A DNA stretch of 64,000 nt from Canna indica (taxonomy: Eukaryota; Streptophyta; Magnoliopsida; Zingiberales; Cannaceae). Location of the stretch: positions 27,310,501 to 27,374,500 of the forward strand of contig CP136894.1 in NCBI GenBank assembly GCA_034359265.1. Reading direction: 5' to 3'. Shown here in pieces: positions 10,346-22,540 of the stretch (position 1 is the stretch's first letter; each line of letters starts with the position of its first letter). Below the pieces are notes generated by a model. That model saw only the letters and a program-made list of their open reading frames with translations, searched no databases and was not told the DNA's origin. The position numbers and the translations under genes were made by a program.

Positions 10346-12200
10346 TTGACTGCTGGTGTCGCCTCGGTGTCCGACTCAAGACGCTTCGGTGTCTTGATCG
10401 GTTCGCTTGGGGTTTGGTCTTTAGGTTGTTGGATTCGTCTTTTGGTCTTGATGGTTTCCATTCGTTCTCGTTCGCCTAGGGCGACTATTTCGCTCCCTCC
10501 CGGATTTCGCCTGCCATCGGCCCCCTCTTGATCCTCCGCTGCTTCCTCCTTCGGCTAGTAAGCAAGGCGGTGTTCTTTCTTCGGCTGGTACCAGATCTGG
10601 TGTTCCCTTCTCGTCCTCGGTGCGTGATGCTTCTACTCATGAGCTTGGGTTTCGAGTTCCTCTGCCTTCTATCCCGGAAACCCCCTCGAAGGTATCTAAT
10701 CTTCGGTCTGAGAACCTCTCTTGGTCTCAGATCTTGCGAGGTATGAATAGCCCAATTAATGAAACCCCTTCCTTCTTTCGTAATATTAAATCTAATCCTT
10801 CGGGTAAAGTCTCTTTCAAGAAAAACCAACTTGAACAGTGGAGTGAACCCTAGCACTCAAGCTTATTGGTAAGTTTCTAGGGCGTACTCCTTCTGTTCTT
10901 GTTGTTCGTTATTGGGCAGAAAGGATTTGGGGCACTTTTGGTTTGAAAATTGTTCTTGATTTGGATGATGGTTTTTTCATTTTTAGCTTCGATTCTTTTC
11001 AACAATCGGCTGATGGTTTGACGGCTGGTCCTTGGTCCTTTCGTGGAAATTTACTTCGTTTAATCCATTGGAAGCCTATGTTTGATATTGGTTAGAGAAA
11101 ATTACTACTGCTGCGTGTTGGATCCGTATTCATAGTCTTCCTATCGAACTGTGGAATGAGAATTGTGTTCATCTTATTGTTGTTAGTATTGGTTGTGTTC
11201 TTCGTATTGATTATCGTTCTTTTTGTTTTGAGCGTGGAAAATATATCTGGGTTTGCGTTGAGGTCGATCTTGCTGTGCCTGTTAAGGATGGTGTTTGGGT
11301 TGGTGAAGAAGGTTTCGAGGTTTTTCAACCTATTTCTTGCGAGAATCTTCCTTCGATTTGCTTTAATTTGTGTGTGGGCTTGTTGGTCATACTAAGGCTT
11401 CTTGTAAACCTTTTGGTCTTCAGTCTTCTCACCCTAACCATGCTTCTACTTCCGATGGTACTGTTACTACTAGTCTTCCTAATACGTCTTCTTCTAAGCC
11501 TTTAAAAAAGGGTTCCAGTGAGCTAGGGGAACCAGCCTGTGGCCCCTGGGTGTAGGTTCGACATTGACGTCCTCGCCGGCGGCAAGCAAATGAATCTTGT
11601 CCTACTTAGACCACCTTCGAGGATAAGCCGACTCCGCCCCAGGTTGGCCTGGGCAAGGATGCTCCTGATCACCGAACCCTTGAGATGGTTGAGTCTAATC
11701 AAGTATGTCAAGGTAGGTTGGGTCATGTTTCTGGCCCGCGCTTAAGCTCGAGTCATGCTTTATCGGATTCGGGTTTACCTAATCCTAAGTTTTCCTTTGT
11801 TTTCGTTAATCCTCTTTTTTGACTGATAATGAAAACCCTAAAATAGCTTTTAGCACTTTACCTGAGGGTGCCATCAATTCCTCTTTGCTTTCTGCCCCCT
11901 CTTCTTATTCATCATCTCCAAATGTGATAATGGATGCTGACGGCTCTGCTATGGCCCATTCCTCTCGTTCTTTCCAACAGATGGCTCAAGACTTGGCTGC
12001 TGTCTTCTCTATGGCCTCCCAAGTCCCTTCGGTTGTTAAGCTGCAGCACTCTGGCCAAAGAAGGGGGCTAAATCTGCTAGTTCCTCGAATCCTGCTCCCC
12101 TGCTCATCACAGATGGCTCGGCCTTAAATAAACGACGGCGTTCTGAGGTGTCAGACTTGCTGGTTATGCCGACTTCCAAAGCCCTTCTACCCCAACGTCA
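10346..12200 (+). pseudogene. LINE ORF1 (DUF4283-like, CCHC zinc knuckle), broken
   Basis: Across frames one can read a Pro/Ser-rich start, then NLSWSQILRG, then a DUF4283-like region at about 10850-11330 (LGRTPSVLVVRYWAERIWG, GPWSFRGNLLRLIHW, RIHSLPIELW). A zinc-knuckle remnant at about 11350-11410 reads CFNLC...GLVGHTKASC; a frameshift separates its halves. A low-complexity tail leads to the endonuclease at 12234. In plant LINEs ORF1 is an RNA-binding protein. Several frame changes and stops make this copy non-functional. Confidence 0.7.
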
Positions 12201-12233
12201 GGGAAGTCTTGAAAACCCCTCTTAAGTTTATTA

Positions 12234-12990
12234 ATGAAGTTTATAAATTGGAACGTGAAAGGAGCATTTAAGCACTCGGTTAAAGATCGTGTTAGGCATT
12301 TAATCAAAGTCTATAGTGTGCAGGTTCTTGCAATTCAGGAGTCTCATTTGGATTCTCAGGATGCGCAAGCTTTCACTAAGTCTGTGGGCAAAAACTGGTC
12401 AGGTATTTCTTCTCCTTCTTTCGCTGCTTCTGGAGGTATCATTTTGGCTTGGGATCATACTGTGGTCCAATGTCAGGTTTTATCGATTCAACGCCAAATT
12501 ATTCATGTTGTCCTATGTATGGAAAATTTTAGCCTTTCCTTTTTTCTACTATTTATGCCAGTACTAATCCAAATGTTCGGGCTGATTTGTGGTCTTCTCT
12601 CATTGAATTTGATTTTACAAGTTTTTCATGGATTATAAAGGGTGATTTGAGTGTCATTCTTGATTATGTGGAAAAATTTGGAGGCCTTCATTTTTCTGTT
12701 AATAAATCAGTTAGAGATTTTTGAAATTTTGTTTCTAATGTTGGTTTAATTGATCTTAAGTTATCTGGATCTAACTATACTTGGTGCAATAATAGGAAGC
12801 TACAACATCAGATTTTAATTAGACTTGTAGGGTATTTGCAAATCCTCCTTGGTTGCACTTTTATGGTAATGCTATTGTTACTCATTTAAGTAGGACTGGT
12901 TCTTATCATTGTCCTTTACTAGTTAATTTGCAATCTCTTGCTTTTAAATCCAAGCCTAGAAAATTTAAATTCTAAAATTTTTGGATTGAA
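12234..12990 (+). pseudogene. LINE AP-type endonuclease domain, broken
   Basis: Starts MKFINWNVKGAF, the typical first strand (N-W-N-x-x-G) of LINE endonucleases, followed by IQESHLDS (the usual metal-ligand Glu region). After a frame change near 12560 come GDLSVILDYVEKFGG (usual GDFN, here GDLS) and the SGSNYTWCNNR motif. This domain nicks the target DNA in active LINEs. Frameshifts, a TGA at 12722 and the altered GDFN motif show decay. Confidence 0.8.
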
Positions 12991-13038
12991 TACTTTGATT
13001 CTTATAGACTTGTTCATGAGACTTGGTCTAGAAACCTT

Positions 13039-15570
13039 GTGCATAATAACATTAATTCTTTTGCTAAATTTGCCCTTAACCTAAAGCAAACAAGATTTGT
13101 TTTGTTTGATTGGAATAAGAAGGTTCTTGGTCTCCTTGAGGAAAACCTATTTTCAACTCAAAATCAGATTACTTTCTTAGAACTTTTAGAATCTCAAGGT
13201 TTTTTAACTTCTGATCAAGAATTGTCCCTTAGATCCCTTCATAACAAGGCTATCGTCATTCATAGGCAAATTTGCTACAAATGGTGGGCAAATTTAAGAT
13301 TAAGTGGCTTGAAGATGGGGATAAAAATACTGTTTATTTTCATAGAATAGTCACATCTAAAAGAAGGTTGAATAGAATCCATAATATTAATTATGACAAT
13401 AATGTTGTGTGCTCTGATTATGAAATTCTTAATGTCTTTACTCAGCATTATTGTTCTCTTTGGGCTCCTTCTCAATTGCCTTCTGTTCCTAATACTGCTT
13501 GGCCTCTCTTTTCTAAGTTTCCCTCTTCCTTCAAGTCAAGTCTTATTGCCCCTTTCTTAGCCTCTGAGATTTGGGAGGTTAGACTTCTTCCCAATGGAAA
13601 GAGTCCAGGGCTGGATGGCTTCATGACAGAATTCTATAAGGCATATTGGGATTCTATCTCCTCTTCTTTTGTTGATTGTATGACTAATTTTTATCATAAT
13701 TTTGCAATCCCTTTTGATTGGAAGCAAACCTTAATAACATTCATTCATAAAGTTAAAAATCCTAAGACTGTTAGGGATTTCAGGCCTATTTCATTATGCA
13801 ACCTATCTTATAGGATCCTTGCAAAAAATTTTGCTAATAGATTGAAGCCTACTCTTCCTTTTTTAATTTCTCCTGAGCAAGCAGCTTTTCTTAAAGGGAG
13901 AAATATTCAAGACAATATCCTCATTGTTCAGGAGATTGCTCATTCTATTCACAATTCTAGAGGAAAGCATCCTTATGTAATGATTAAATTGGACTTATAT
14001 AAAACTTTTGATGAGCTCTCTTGGAATGCTATTATTCATGTTATGAAATCTGCTGATTTTCCTCCTTTATTTGTTGATTGGACTCAAGCTTGTATTACTT
14101 CTCCTAGTTTTGCATGCTTGATTAATGGAAATACTTCAGTTTTTTTTCCTTCTAGTAAGGGTGTTAGGCAAGGTGACCCCCTATCTCTTTACCTTTATAT
14201 ACTTGTTGTTCAAACTTTAACAAATCTGTTTAATTTGGCTGTGGAAAGCAAGAATATTATTCCATTTAAACTTAGGAATAATTTTTAATTATCTCATTTA
14301 ATGTATGTTGATGATGTGCTTCTTGTCTTTAAAGCTACTAATAAAGGCCTTCATGCTGTTAAAAATGTTCTTTCTACATATGAGAATCTTACTGGGCAAA
14401 CTGCAAATTTAAGTAAATCTGAAATTTTTTTCCCAAAAAATACTTCTCCTAATATTAAACAGCATGTTTGTAGTATTCTTAACATGAAAGGGGGCAAGTT
14501 TATCCTAGGAGGGCTCCCCCTCATTCTTATGACTATGTGCTTGAAAACATTAATAATAGAATAGGTTCATGGCAAAATACCTTTATCTCTCAAGCTGGTA
14601 GAACTGTTTTGGTCAACTCTGTGTTGAACTCTATACCTTTGCATATTTTATTTGTCTCTTGGATATATAGCAAGCTTATAGATTCCATTATTTCAAAATT
14701 AAGGTACTTCATTTGGTCCCCTAAGGATGATAGTAAGGGGCTTCACCTCATTAAATGAGATACTTTGACTCTTCCTAAAGAGGAGGGAGGTCTAGGGATC
14801 CATGACCTTAGTATCAAAGTTAAAATTCTTCAGCTTAAGAGAATGTATTTTTACCTTGACAATAGTAATTCTATTTGGGTTCAACGGGTGAGGAATGAAT
14901 ATCCTTTACTTACTCAAGTTTCTGTTAATACTCCTACAAAATGTGCTTATGCTTGGAAACTGTTTGTCTCGGCTTTCGGGGACTTAAGATTTGGTTTTAA
15001 GAAACTTTTGAACATTGGTACTGCAAAAGCCTACTTCTGTGAATATGAATGTCAATCTTGATTCCTTTTCGGTTAATTATCTTATGCATGAAAATGATTT
15101 GAATGATAACTTTGGTGTGTTGTGCTTCCATCCTTATCTATGGGAATCCATTAGGAAGGTTACTTTGCCCCTAACACTTAATGATGATACTTGGGTTTGG
15201 GACCATGAGGCTAATGTGTCTTTTACCACTGGTTCGGCCTATCATTTTCTTACAAGCCGTAGCCTTCAGGTTCACGGTAGTAATGTTCCTTGGTCTATTT
15301 TTTGGCAGCTTAAGTTACCCCCAAAAATTCATTTTTTCCTTTGGAAATTACTGCATAGTAGGCTCCCAACTAGGCCTTACTTAAGTCATATAGGCATGAC
15401 TTCTGTCACTGATTACCCTCTTTGCTAGAATCCTATAGAAGTTGAGACCCTTGAACATTTGTTTCTGTTCTGTTCTTATTCATCCTCTGTTTGGTTTTTA
15501 CTTTCTTCTAAGACTTTTCTTGATCTCACTTCTAGAGCCTCCTAGATAGAAGGTGGTTGGCTTAGGTTGT
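13039..15570 (+). pseudogene. LINE reverse transcriptase and zf-RVT region, broken
   Basis: The 338-residue ORF from 13272 holds the RT core: WLEDGDKNTVYFHR, LLPNGKSPGLDGF, FRPISLCN, MIKLDLYKTFDEL (usual KAFD) and GVRQGDPLS. A stop at 14286 precedes the catalytic YVDD box (near 14304). Downstream are TGQTANLSKSE, the SWQNTFISQAGRTVLVNSVL region and, at 15180-15570, a zf-RVT region (LPPKIHFFLWKLLHSRLPT...ETLEHLFLFC). Upstream of the RT, 13039-13270 gives the linker LWDWNKKVLG-like segment. Stops at 14756 and 15426 and several frame changes inactivate it. Confidence 0.85.
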
Positions 15571-15879
15571 ACGTCAAATAAATGGATTAAGTCATTAATT
15601 GTTGTGACCTTTTGATTTACCTAGTACGCTAAGAATGAGAAGGTTCACCTTGTCCGGCAGCTCACCCCTCTTAGCCTCATCTAAAAAATTCTCGCCTTTA
15701 ATGCGCAGATAAATTCACCCAAGGTACCTGAGGGTAACAATCTTTTCAACACAAATCCTTGTAGTCCTCCTAATTGGATTCCTCCAGATAACAACTTCTT
15801 CAAAATCAATTTTGATGGCTCCTGGCAAAATTCAAAGGATGGCTGTGGTATGGTGGTTTGTGGTAGTAATTAGAGGTGG

Positions 15880-16225
15880 CAATGGGCTAGGCCAGCCCAT
15901 GGGCGGCACGGGCCCGGCCGGGCACGGCTGTGCCCAGAAGACGGGCCGGGCTCGCCTTCTGGGCACGCGGCCGTGCTCGGCACGACACGCAGGCCGACCA
16001 CAGCCAGCACATCGTGCTAGCTTGAGCACGGGACACGGGCCGACCACGGCCTGCGCACCGTGCTGGCCCGAGCATGGGACGCGGGCCGAGCACGGGATGT
16101 GAGCCAACCACGGCCCGCGTGCCTATGCTCTCGGCGAGCACGGGAGGCCTGGCGTGCGCCAGGCCTAGGTCTGGCACGCGCCAGACGTAGGTCGGCCCGA
16201 GCCAGGTCTAGCTCGGGCCGACGAA
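15880..16225 (+). repeat. GC-rich left subterminal region of the hAT
   Basis: Dense in GGGC / GCCC words such as GGGCACGG, CACGGGC and GGGCCG, in strong contrast with the flanking AT-rich DNA. The right end (18985-19110) has the complementary composition. Subterminal repeats of this kind bind hAT transposases; that is inferred. The overlapping short ORFs here are composition artefacts. Confidence 0.6.
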
Positions 16226-16230
16226 TCCTT

Positions 16231-16265
<35 letters not shown>

Positions 16266-16516
16266 CCTATAAATACCCCATCTCCTTCTTCATTTCTTCT
16301 ATCTTCATCTTCAACTTTTTCTCTCAATCCTTAACTCTCAACTCTCTTACACTCTTACTCTCAACAATCTAAGTTCATTTACAATCATTCTCAACAACAT
16401 TTTAAGCTTATCAAGAAGACAAAGATTCAAGATTGTTGTTAATTTTTTTTAATCTCTTTAATTTATTTCATTGATTAGTATACTTTTTATATTTTTTATA
16501 TTTTTTATTTTTACTA

Positions 16517-18550
16517 ATGGCGGATGAAGATTTTTTAGGTTATACTCCACAAACTGGATCCAATATGTTAGAAGAAATGTCTCCTGCTACTCCTACCACT
16601 CCTATCACTCAACAAAATCAAAACATAGAGATAAGTCCATCTATTAATTTATTTCCATCAGGTAGAAAAAAAAGTATGGTTTGGGAATATTTTGAGAAAA
16701 TTATTGAACCTAATGGCACCATAACAACAGCCCGGTGCAAAAAATGTCAAAAAATTCTTTCGGCTTCAACAACCGGAGGAACTGGTCATTTATTATGTCA
16801 TGCAACGGGTCATGACACTAAGATTGTACAAGCTCAACAAATTCTTAATTTATCTTCTTCTAGTTTAACAGCTTTTTCGTATGATCATGATTTTCAACGT
16901 CGAGAACTTGCAAAATTAATTGTTCAAAGTGAATCTCCTTTTAGTTTTGTTGATCAACCAAGATTTTCTACTTGGATTCAAAATACTTTACAACCAAAAT
17001 ATAAAAAAAATTACTCGAAATATAATGAAAAGTGATGCTTTAAAATTATTTTTTATATATAGAGAAAATATAATGACTAGTTTTCAAAATAATAAATCAA
17101 TTTTTTTTTTAACATTTGATGTTTGGTCTAGTCAACGTACTACTAATTCTTATATTTGTGTTACAGCACATTGGATTGATGAAAATTTTATTTTGCAAAA
17201 AAGAATAATTAGTTTTAAAGTTTTGAATATCCACACACTTCTATTGCCATTTTTTTTGTTATTAGATTTGTAACATCTTTCTATAATATAAATGATAAAA
17301 AAAATTCGATTAGTTTTGATAATGCTAGTAATAATGATGCTGTTATTCCTCCCTTTATACAGTTATTTAAACCAGTATTAGATGGTGAATTATTTCATGT
17401 TCGTTGTGTTTGTCATGTTCTTAATTTATGTGTACAAGATGGTTTAAAACAAGTAAATATACATGTAGAAAAAATAAGAGATGTTATTAGATATATGCGT
17501 TCTTCAAAAGCAAGAATACAAGAATTTAAAAAATTATGTCAATCTTTTAATAAACCATTTAAAAAATTTAATGGTGATGTTATTACTAGATGGAATTCAA
17601 CATATCATATGCTTATGTCTACTATAAGATATCAAGATAGCCTTACAATGTTTTACAATCAAAATATGTCTGGTGATCCAATTAATAATAATGATTGGTT
17701 AGTTGCTGGGCATATTACTCAAATTTTAGAACTTTTTAATAAAGCTACCGAACAACTTTTCGGTGTTTATTATCCTATATGTAATTTAACTCTTTCACAT
17801 ATAGTTCGTATTAGTGAAGTATTTTCTTCATATAGACATCATCCTTTATTTACACAAATTATTTCTTTAAAGAAATCTAAATTTTAAAAGTATTGGTTAG
17901 ATATACCTATTTTATTTTGTTTAGCAATATGTTTAGATCCTAGAATGAAAATTGATGGTTTAAATATGTTGTTAGATGATTATTATAACAATATGAAATT
18001 AGATAATGTTGAAGAAAAAAAAATTAAAATTTCGAATTTATTAAATTCTATGTTTGTATTTTACGCTTCAAAATTTGGTGATACAATTACAAATAAGACA
18101 ACATCTTCTTCTAGATTAAGAGAAGATGGTGGAAATAGTATTAATTCTCAACTTGGTTGTAGAATAAAAAAAACTAAATCTACTAATTTTAATGAATTAC
18201 TTTTTTTTCTAAATCATAATCATTCTGAAGAAATAGATGATAATGAAATTTTAGCATGGTGGAAAAAATAAGAAAATACATATCCTATTATTTTCATCAT
18301 GGCACGTGATATACTAACTGTTCCTGTGTCTACAGTAGCTTCCGAGTCTTGATTTAGTTCAGGAAATAGAATTCTCGACGAAAAAAGGATCCGAATGAGT
18401 GAAGAAACGGTCGAAATGTGCATTTGCTTAAAAGACTAGTTGGATGCTGAAGATAAATTACAAGATAAGGGAGGACACGACACTTCATCATCGGGAGAGG
18501 AGGAAGCTCAAACAAGCGAAGGTGGTGCTGCTGGTCCAAGTACAAGTTAA
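16517..18550 (+). pseudogene. hAT transposase, frameshifted
   Basis: Starts MADEDFLGYTP at 16517. A BED-type zinc finger follows at about residues 50-105 (VWEYFEKI, CKKCQK, GTGHLLCHATGH). A frame change near 16990 leads to the catalytic region (FFLTFDVWSSQRTTNSY, with its Asp). More frame changes and stops lead to VRCVCHVLNLCVQDGL, DVITRWNSTYHML and, at 18220-18420, the C-terminal dimerisation region (EILAWWKK, MARDILTVPVSTVASES, NRILDEKR). The order matches Ac-like plant hAT transposases of about 650-700 residues. The stops at 17886, 18269 and 18350 and the frame changes show that it is inactive. Confidence 0.9.
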
Positions 18551-19557
18551 ATCACCGGGAGTACGGGTGATTAAAAATGTAAAAAGAATTACGTAGACCT
18601 GATCATTCTATAGTTAATCATTGGGGAGTACAAGTTTAGCTATAGAAGGTACGTAGGCAACCTTTTAAGGTGCGGTCTATTATAATATTAAAAAAATTAT
18701 TTTATCATTGTATGAATATTTTTGTATTAAAGATAAATAAAAATTTAATTATAATTTGATTTTTTTAAAATATTTTTATTAATTTGTACTGCGTTATATA
18801 TAAAAAATGTGTTAAAAAATATATAATAAAATTTAGTACAATGATTAATAAAATTAGAGGTCCAAGTTCAAAATTAACCCGTAATCATTAAATTTTAAAA
18901 TTAAATTTTAAACCTTTAAAAATTTAAAATTTAAAATTTAAAAATTTAAATTTAAAATTTAAAAATTTAAATTAAATAATTAATTTTCGGGCCGCCCCGA
19001 GCCCGGCTGGGCGGGCTCGGGCTCGGGCACGGCTTGGCTGCCAATTGTTCGGGTCGTGCCAGGCACGGCTCGGCACGGAGGTGGTCGGGCCTGCCCGGGC
19101 ACGGCCCGTTGCCACCTCTAGTAGTAATGACATTTGCTCTTATGCTGCTTGCACTTATCTTTTTGACATTTGTTCTCCTGCTATGTCTGAGGCTAATTAA
19201 AGCTCTTCTCTATGTTATTCAATATGCTGCTCATCAGCAACTTACTCACGTAATCCTTGAAGGTGATTTTAAATTCCTGTTAGAAGCTGTTCAGGACAAG
19301 TGTCTGGTTCCTCCGAGACTTAGTCTGGTTGTTCAATAAATTAAGGACTTCATTTCGATGTTCCAAAGTTGTATTTTCTCATTCTGCTTTAGAGAATATA
19401 GTAAAGCAACCTATTGGGCTGCAAATCTAATTCGACATCTACAAGAATCCAATGTGTGGACTTTTGTAAGACCGCCTAAGCTTGATTATGTACTTCTTAC
19501 GTACCTGTCCTATTTTTTAAAATTAGTTAATAAATTTTTTTTTTGGAAAAAAAAAAT

Positions 19558-21329
19558 ATAGGACAAATAGAACATACAATTTAACTAATCTAATCAATTG
19601 TTATACACTAAAACATTCTAATAGGCCAGCTATTTGTCAAGAGTACTACTTCTGAGGATGTGGTCCAGTCAACCCGCACTTCAAGGTCTAATTGTTGTCC
19701 CCTCCCTACAGAAGTACAGATGACTTTCGCAGGCAGCAGACTGTGATCCCCAGCTTTCACATTTTGCTGCAGTGTTTGCATTAGGTCAACCTTCATATAA
19801 TTCGAAGTATTGAATCATTGAATATGTAGGAGTAATAATTAAAGAGACATATCAAATGCTAAGAATTTAAAATTCGAATCAAATTTTCCACAATCGTTGA
19901 ATGTCATTTAGACATTAATTAATATATATTGAATGCTAATTATATATATTAAACGTACTCCATCATAAACTAATGAGGTCGCGTTAAATTCAAATATATA
20001 TTTTCTTAATAATTTACTTACATTGTGAAATGCATGCTCATAATTTTATGATATAATTCAACTCAAAGTAAATCTTGCATGCTATTATTCTCTCTCATGA
20101 AATTTTCATCATTTCAACCATCTAGCTAACTAGCATGTCCACAAGATCGATCCCATTCACCTCAAAAATTTCAGTACGTGCATAAAAGTTAAAATGAATG
20201 AACATGACAAAACTCATCATAATGGTTATCTTTTACAGGTTAAATCAATTAAAATGATTAGGCCGTCCGTATTCATAAATTAGTGGAATCAGTTCAACAA
20301 TTCCATTCAAATCTGAAAAGACTAATTATTGATCACCAAAATATGCCGACATGCTTTAGCCCTCATCATGTGGGTTTATGTGCTTGCTTTCCTCCCAAAA
20401 TCCTCCTCCCTTGTCCTTTATTCCTTCTCATACTGAGCACTTGATTAAAGTATTGCCCGACCATTCTGTATTCACTAAGGTAAGAATCACTCAGCATGTA
20501 AAACATGGAGGGGAGATGGTGGCTTCTGGTGAAGGTCCAATGTCCAAGAAGGAAAGCAGGGCTGCATCGGGGTGTTAGTGCTTGTCCTCTATCATTATAA
20601 GCATCATGACAAGGGCCACCACAAGTGCCCAGAAGGAAAAGCATCAGGTGAGGGAGAGAGAGAGAGCTCTTCCACACAATTCATTGCTAGCTTCATCTCC
20701 TCCATGTGGATGTGGATGGTGTTTGTCTTTCCATTATGATGCTTAATTATGTATCTGTGCTTTTGCTGAGAGGAGATTCATTATATATGTTGTAGTGGGG
20801 AGTACTGCTGCTCTCCAACTTAATCATGCAGGTGCACGATTAATCAGTGGTCAATGACCTCATTTAAATTCAACTAACAAATATTATTTAGATAAAATTT
20901 TCATGAAGAAATTAAAATTGCGGGTATATTCTCATTAATTTCTAAGAGAAAAAAAAGGCTCTTGGAAGAAAATACTTAGCTAGGTGCAGTGTGCAAGGAA
21001 TTAATTGGCAATCAATGGTCTTGATTTCCGTCCACAATTAATGATTTGACCATCCTTGGGACTTGATGTTGCACTATTCTAAATTTTACGTGTCGCAGGT
21101 TTATTCATTTCGATCGAACCTTAATCTCTCAATGCAGTGCATGTCAAGACTTTGTCGCATCAAATTAACTCAAATGATGTGTTGAGTTTGGATGCAAACA
21201 AATTAACTTTTGAGACACTTGTCAAAAAACATGACATTAAGAATAGATCAATATTGCCTCAAATATATAATTATAAGAATAATTTAAAAATAGTTTAATA
21301 TAAACAATTATTTTCAATATAGATCATCA
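19558..21329. other. AT-rich spacer without a recognisable gene
   Basis: No transposon domain or RNA gene was recognised. Two ORFs look slightly gene-like. The minus strand at 19608-19796 gives 62 residues with an even, non-repetitive composition. The minus strand at 20366-20677 gives 103 residues with a hydrophobic start (SLPHLMLFLLGTCGG). Neither resembles a family I know. A (GA)n run lies at 20655-20670. This is the least repetitive-looking stretch in the window and may be older non-transposon DNA. Confidence 0.35.
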
Positions 21330-21419
21330 AATTATTTCTCAATCAAACATTATCTTTTAATTTGTTATCATCAAAATATAAATAGAGACCAAGGGTGAAA
21401 ACGTTAGACCAATATTTCT
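21330..21419 (-). repeat. Fragment of the copia LTR end, minus orientation
   Basis: TTGTTATCATCAAAATATAA, AGAGACCAAGGGTGAAAAC and the final AGACCAATA parallel the LTR edge at 9299-9384. Only about 90 bp remain. It abuts the Tat-like gypsy LTR fragment. Confidence 0.45.
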
Positions 21420-22104
21420 TTTACGCATGAATACCAGTTGGACTGGACTATCTCTTTAGGCCCGGTTAGACCATGCCTCGATACGCCCACACTAATGAAT
21501 CAAACTCAGATCGAGCCAATTACAATTTAACCCGGGGGCTCCAACTATCCAAACAATGATATCAACGTTCTTCATTAATTATCAGGGATTCGACAGTAAT
21601 GACCCCGCCATCTTTGAGATAAACATTGATCCATTCAGGGCATATCCCCGCGAGATTCTGAGAGACATCATCGCCAAACATCCCAGACTTGCCTCATAAA
21701 ATAGACACGACGCACATCAGGTGTACACTCGATTCCAATTCCATACCTATCATTTAGGATTCCTTCTCACTTGAGCGTTGTGTTGGTTTAAGGGTTTCTC
21801 TTAAGCCTCGACCTTTATTTTGATGATAACAAACAAGTATTTAATCCATATGTGAAGTTTTGAGTTTAGGTTGAGATTGCCAAAAACATGCCATGTTTGT
21901 TCAAGCGATTCGGAAGAAAAGATCGTCAAAGAAACGGAAGAAGAAAACGTCAAAGAAAGGCTTGGGCATAAATCAAATAGATATCTTGTAATATACCTCT
22001 AGGACGATCTTCTCCCAAGCCTAATTGTAAAATTATCCAAGTTAGAACTTGGTAACTAAATTCATAAAAAAGGCATGTAAAAAATTCAAGTAGAAATCAG
22101 CCTC

Positions 22105-22478
22105 AGCCTACATTCGGTCGATCGGTCGGTCGACCGAACAAGGTAGTATCGTTGGCAGCAGCCAATTCGGTCGACCGAATGATGCGAAGAAGTGGCAGCA
22201 GCCAATTCAGTTGGTGAAGAATTCGCAGAAGGGCTGCGTCGGTCGATCGACCGAAACAACAATTTGGCAGAATGCTCCTCGGTCGATCGATCGGTCGATC
22301 GGATTGGACATTACAAGTCGCGCGACCCTGGCTCCACTGATTCGGTCGACCGAATGTTGGATCGATGGATTTGCGACAGTCGGTCGACCCATCGGTCGAC
22401 CGAGCACTCACATACGCCAGCGGTCGCATTGGCGGTCGATCAATCGGTCGACCGACGATCGATCGGCAAAGCGACCGA
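22105..22478 (+). repeat. GGTCGACC palindrome cluster in the solo LTR
   Basis: CGGTCGACCGA, CGGTCGATCGACCGA and similar palindromes occur about ten times in 370 bp, including CCTCGGTCGATCGATCGGTC near 22278. Related clusters lie at 5625-5710 with 8830-9010, at 38615-38935 and at 60240-60350, always within LTRs of this type. The short ORFs reading through it in several frames are artefacts of the palindromes. Confidence 0.7.
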
Positions 22479-22540
22479 ACGGCATAAACGGCTATTTTTT
22501 TGCCCGTTGAACGTTACGTTCAGCTGAGGGGTTATAAATA
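22479..22540 (+). promoter_or_regulatory. LTR stem-loop and TATA-like box
   Basis: Arms AACGGCATAAA and TTTTTGCCCGTT (22479-22508) can pair with small bulges. TTATAAATA follows at 22532-22540. The same layout occurs in three other LTR copies. The promoter role is inferred. Confidence 0.55.

Larger units (their letters stand above)
15871..19120 (+). mobile_element. hAT DNA transposon, 3250 bp, inside the LINE RNase H
   Basis: The ends are inverted repeats TAGAGGTGGCAA...TTGCCACCTCTA, flanked by an exact 8-bp duplication GTAGTAAT (15863-15870 and 19121-19128), the size typical of hAT. The outer few hundred bases are strongly GC-rich with GGGCACGGC-like repeats, while the middle is AT-rich and carries a decayed transposase. 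A simple (TA)n run lies at about 16235-16262. It inserted after the LINE. Confidence 0.95.
15690..19480 (+). pseudogene. LINE RNase H domain, split by the hAT insertion
   Basis: Left of the hAT: PPNWIPPDNNFFKINFDGS and GCGMVV, the start of the plant RVT_3-type RNase H (first Asp in NFDGS). Right of the hAT, from 19129: an EAKALLYVIQYAA-like segment (in frame ALLYVIQYAAHQQLTHVILE), then EGDFKFLLEAVQ and FREYSKATYWAANL (usual RExNxxADxLA). One copy of the 8-bp duplication joins the halves. Minor frame changes are present in both halves. Confidence 0.8.
10340..19557 (+). mobile_element. L1-type LINE, full-length in layout but decayed, interrupted by a hAT
   Basis: In order: an ORF1-like region (DUF4283-like with a zinc-knuckle remnant), an AP-type endonuclease, reverse transcriptase, a zf-RVT region and a plant-type RNase H. 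It ends in an A-rich tract at about 19545-19557. All parts carry stops or frameshifts. The 3250-bp hAT at 15871-19120 lies within the RNase H region. No target-site duplication of the LINE could be identified, so its 5' limit is approximate. Confidence 0.8.

Noticed and set aside
15812..16272. Several overlapping ORFs in all frames
   Set aside because: They lie in the GC-rich repetitive hAT end, where stop codons are rare by composition.
20366..20677. Minus-strand ORF with a hydrophobic start, like a secreted peptide precursor
   Set aside because: No peptide-hormone motif, no conserved Cys pattern and no homologue known to me; an overlapping plus-strand ORF of similar quality exists.
22103..22527. 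Overlapping ORFs on both strands across the palindrome cluster
   Set aside because: The palindromes give similar open frames on both strands; no domain is recognised.
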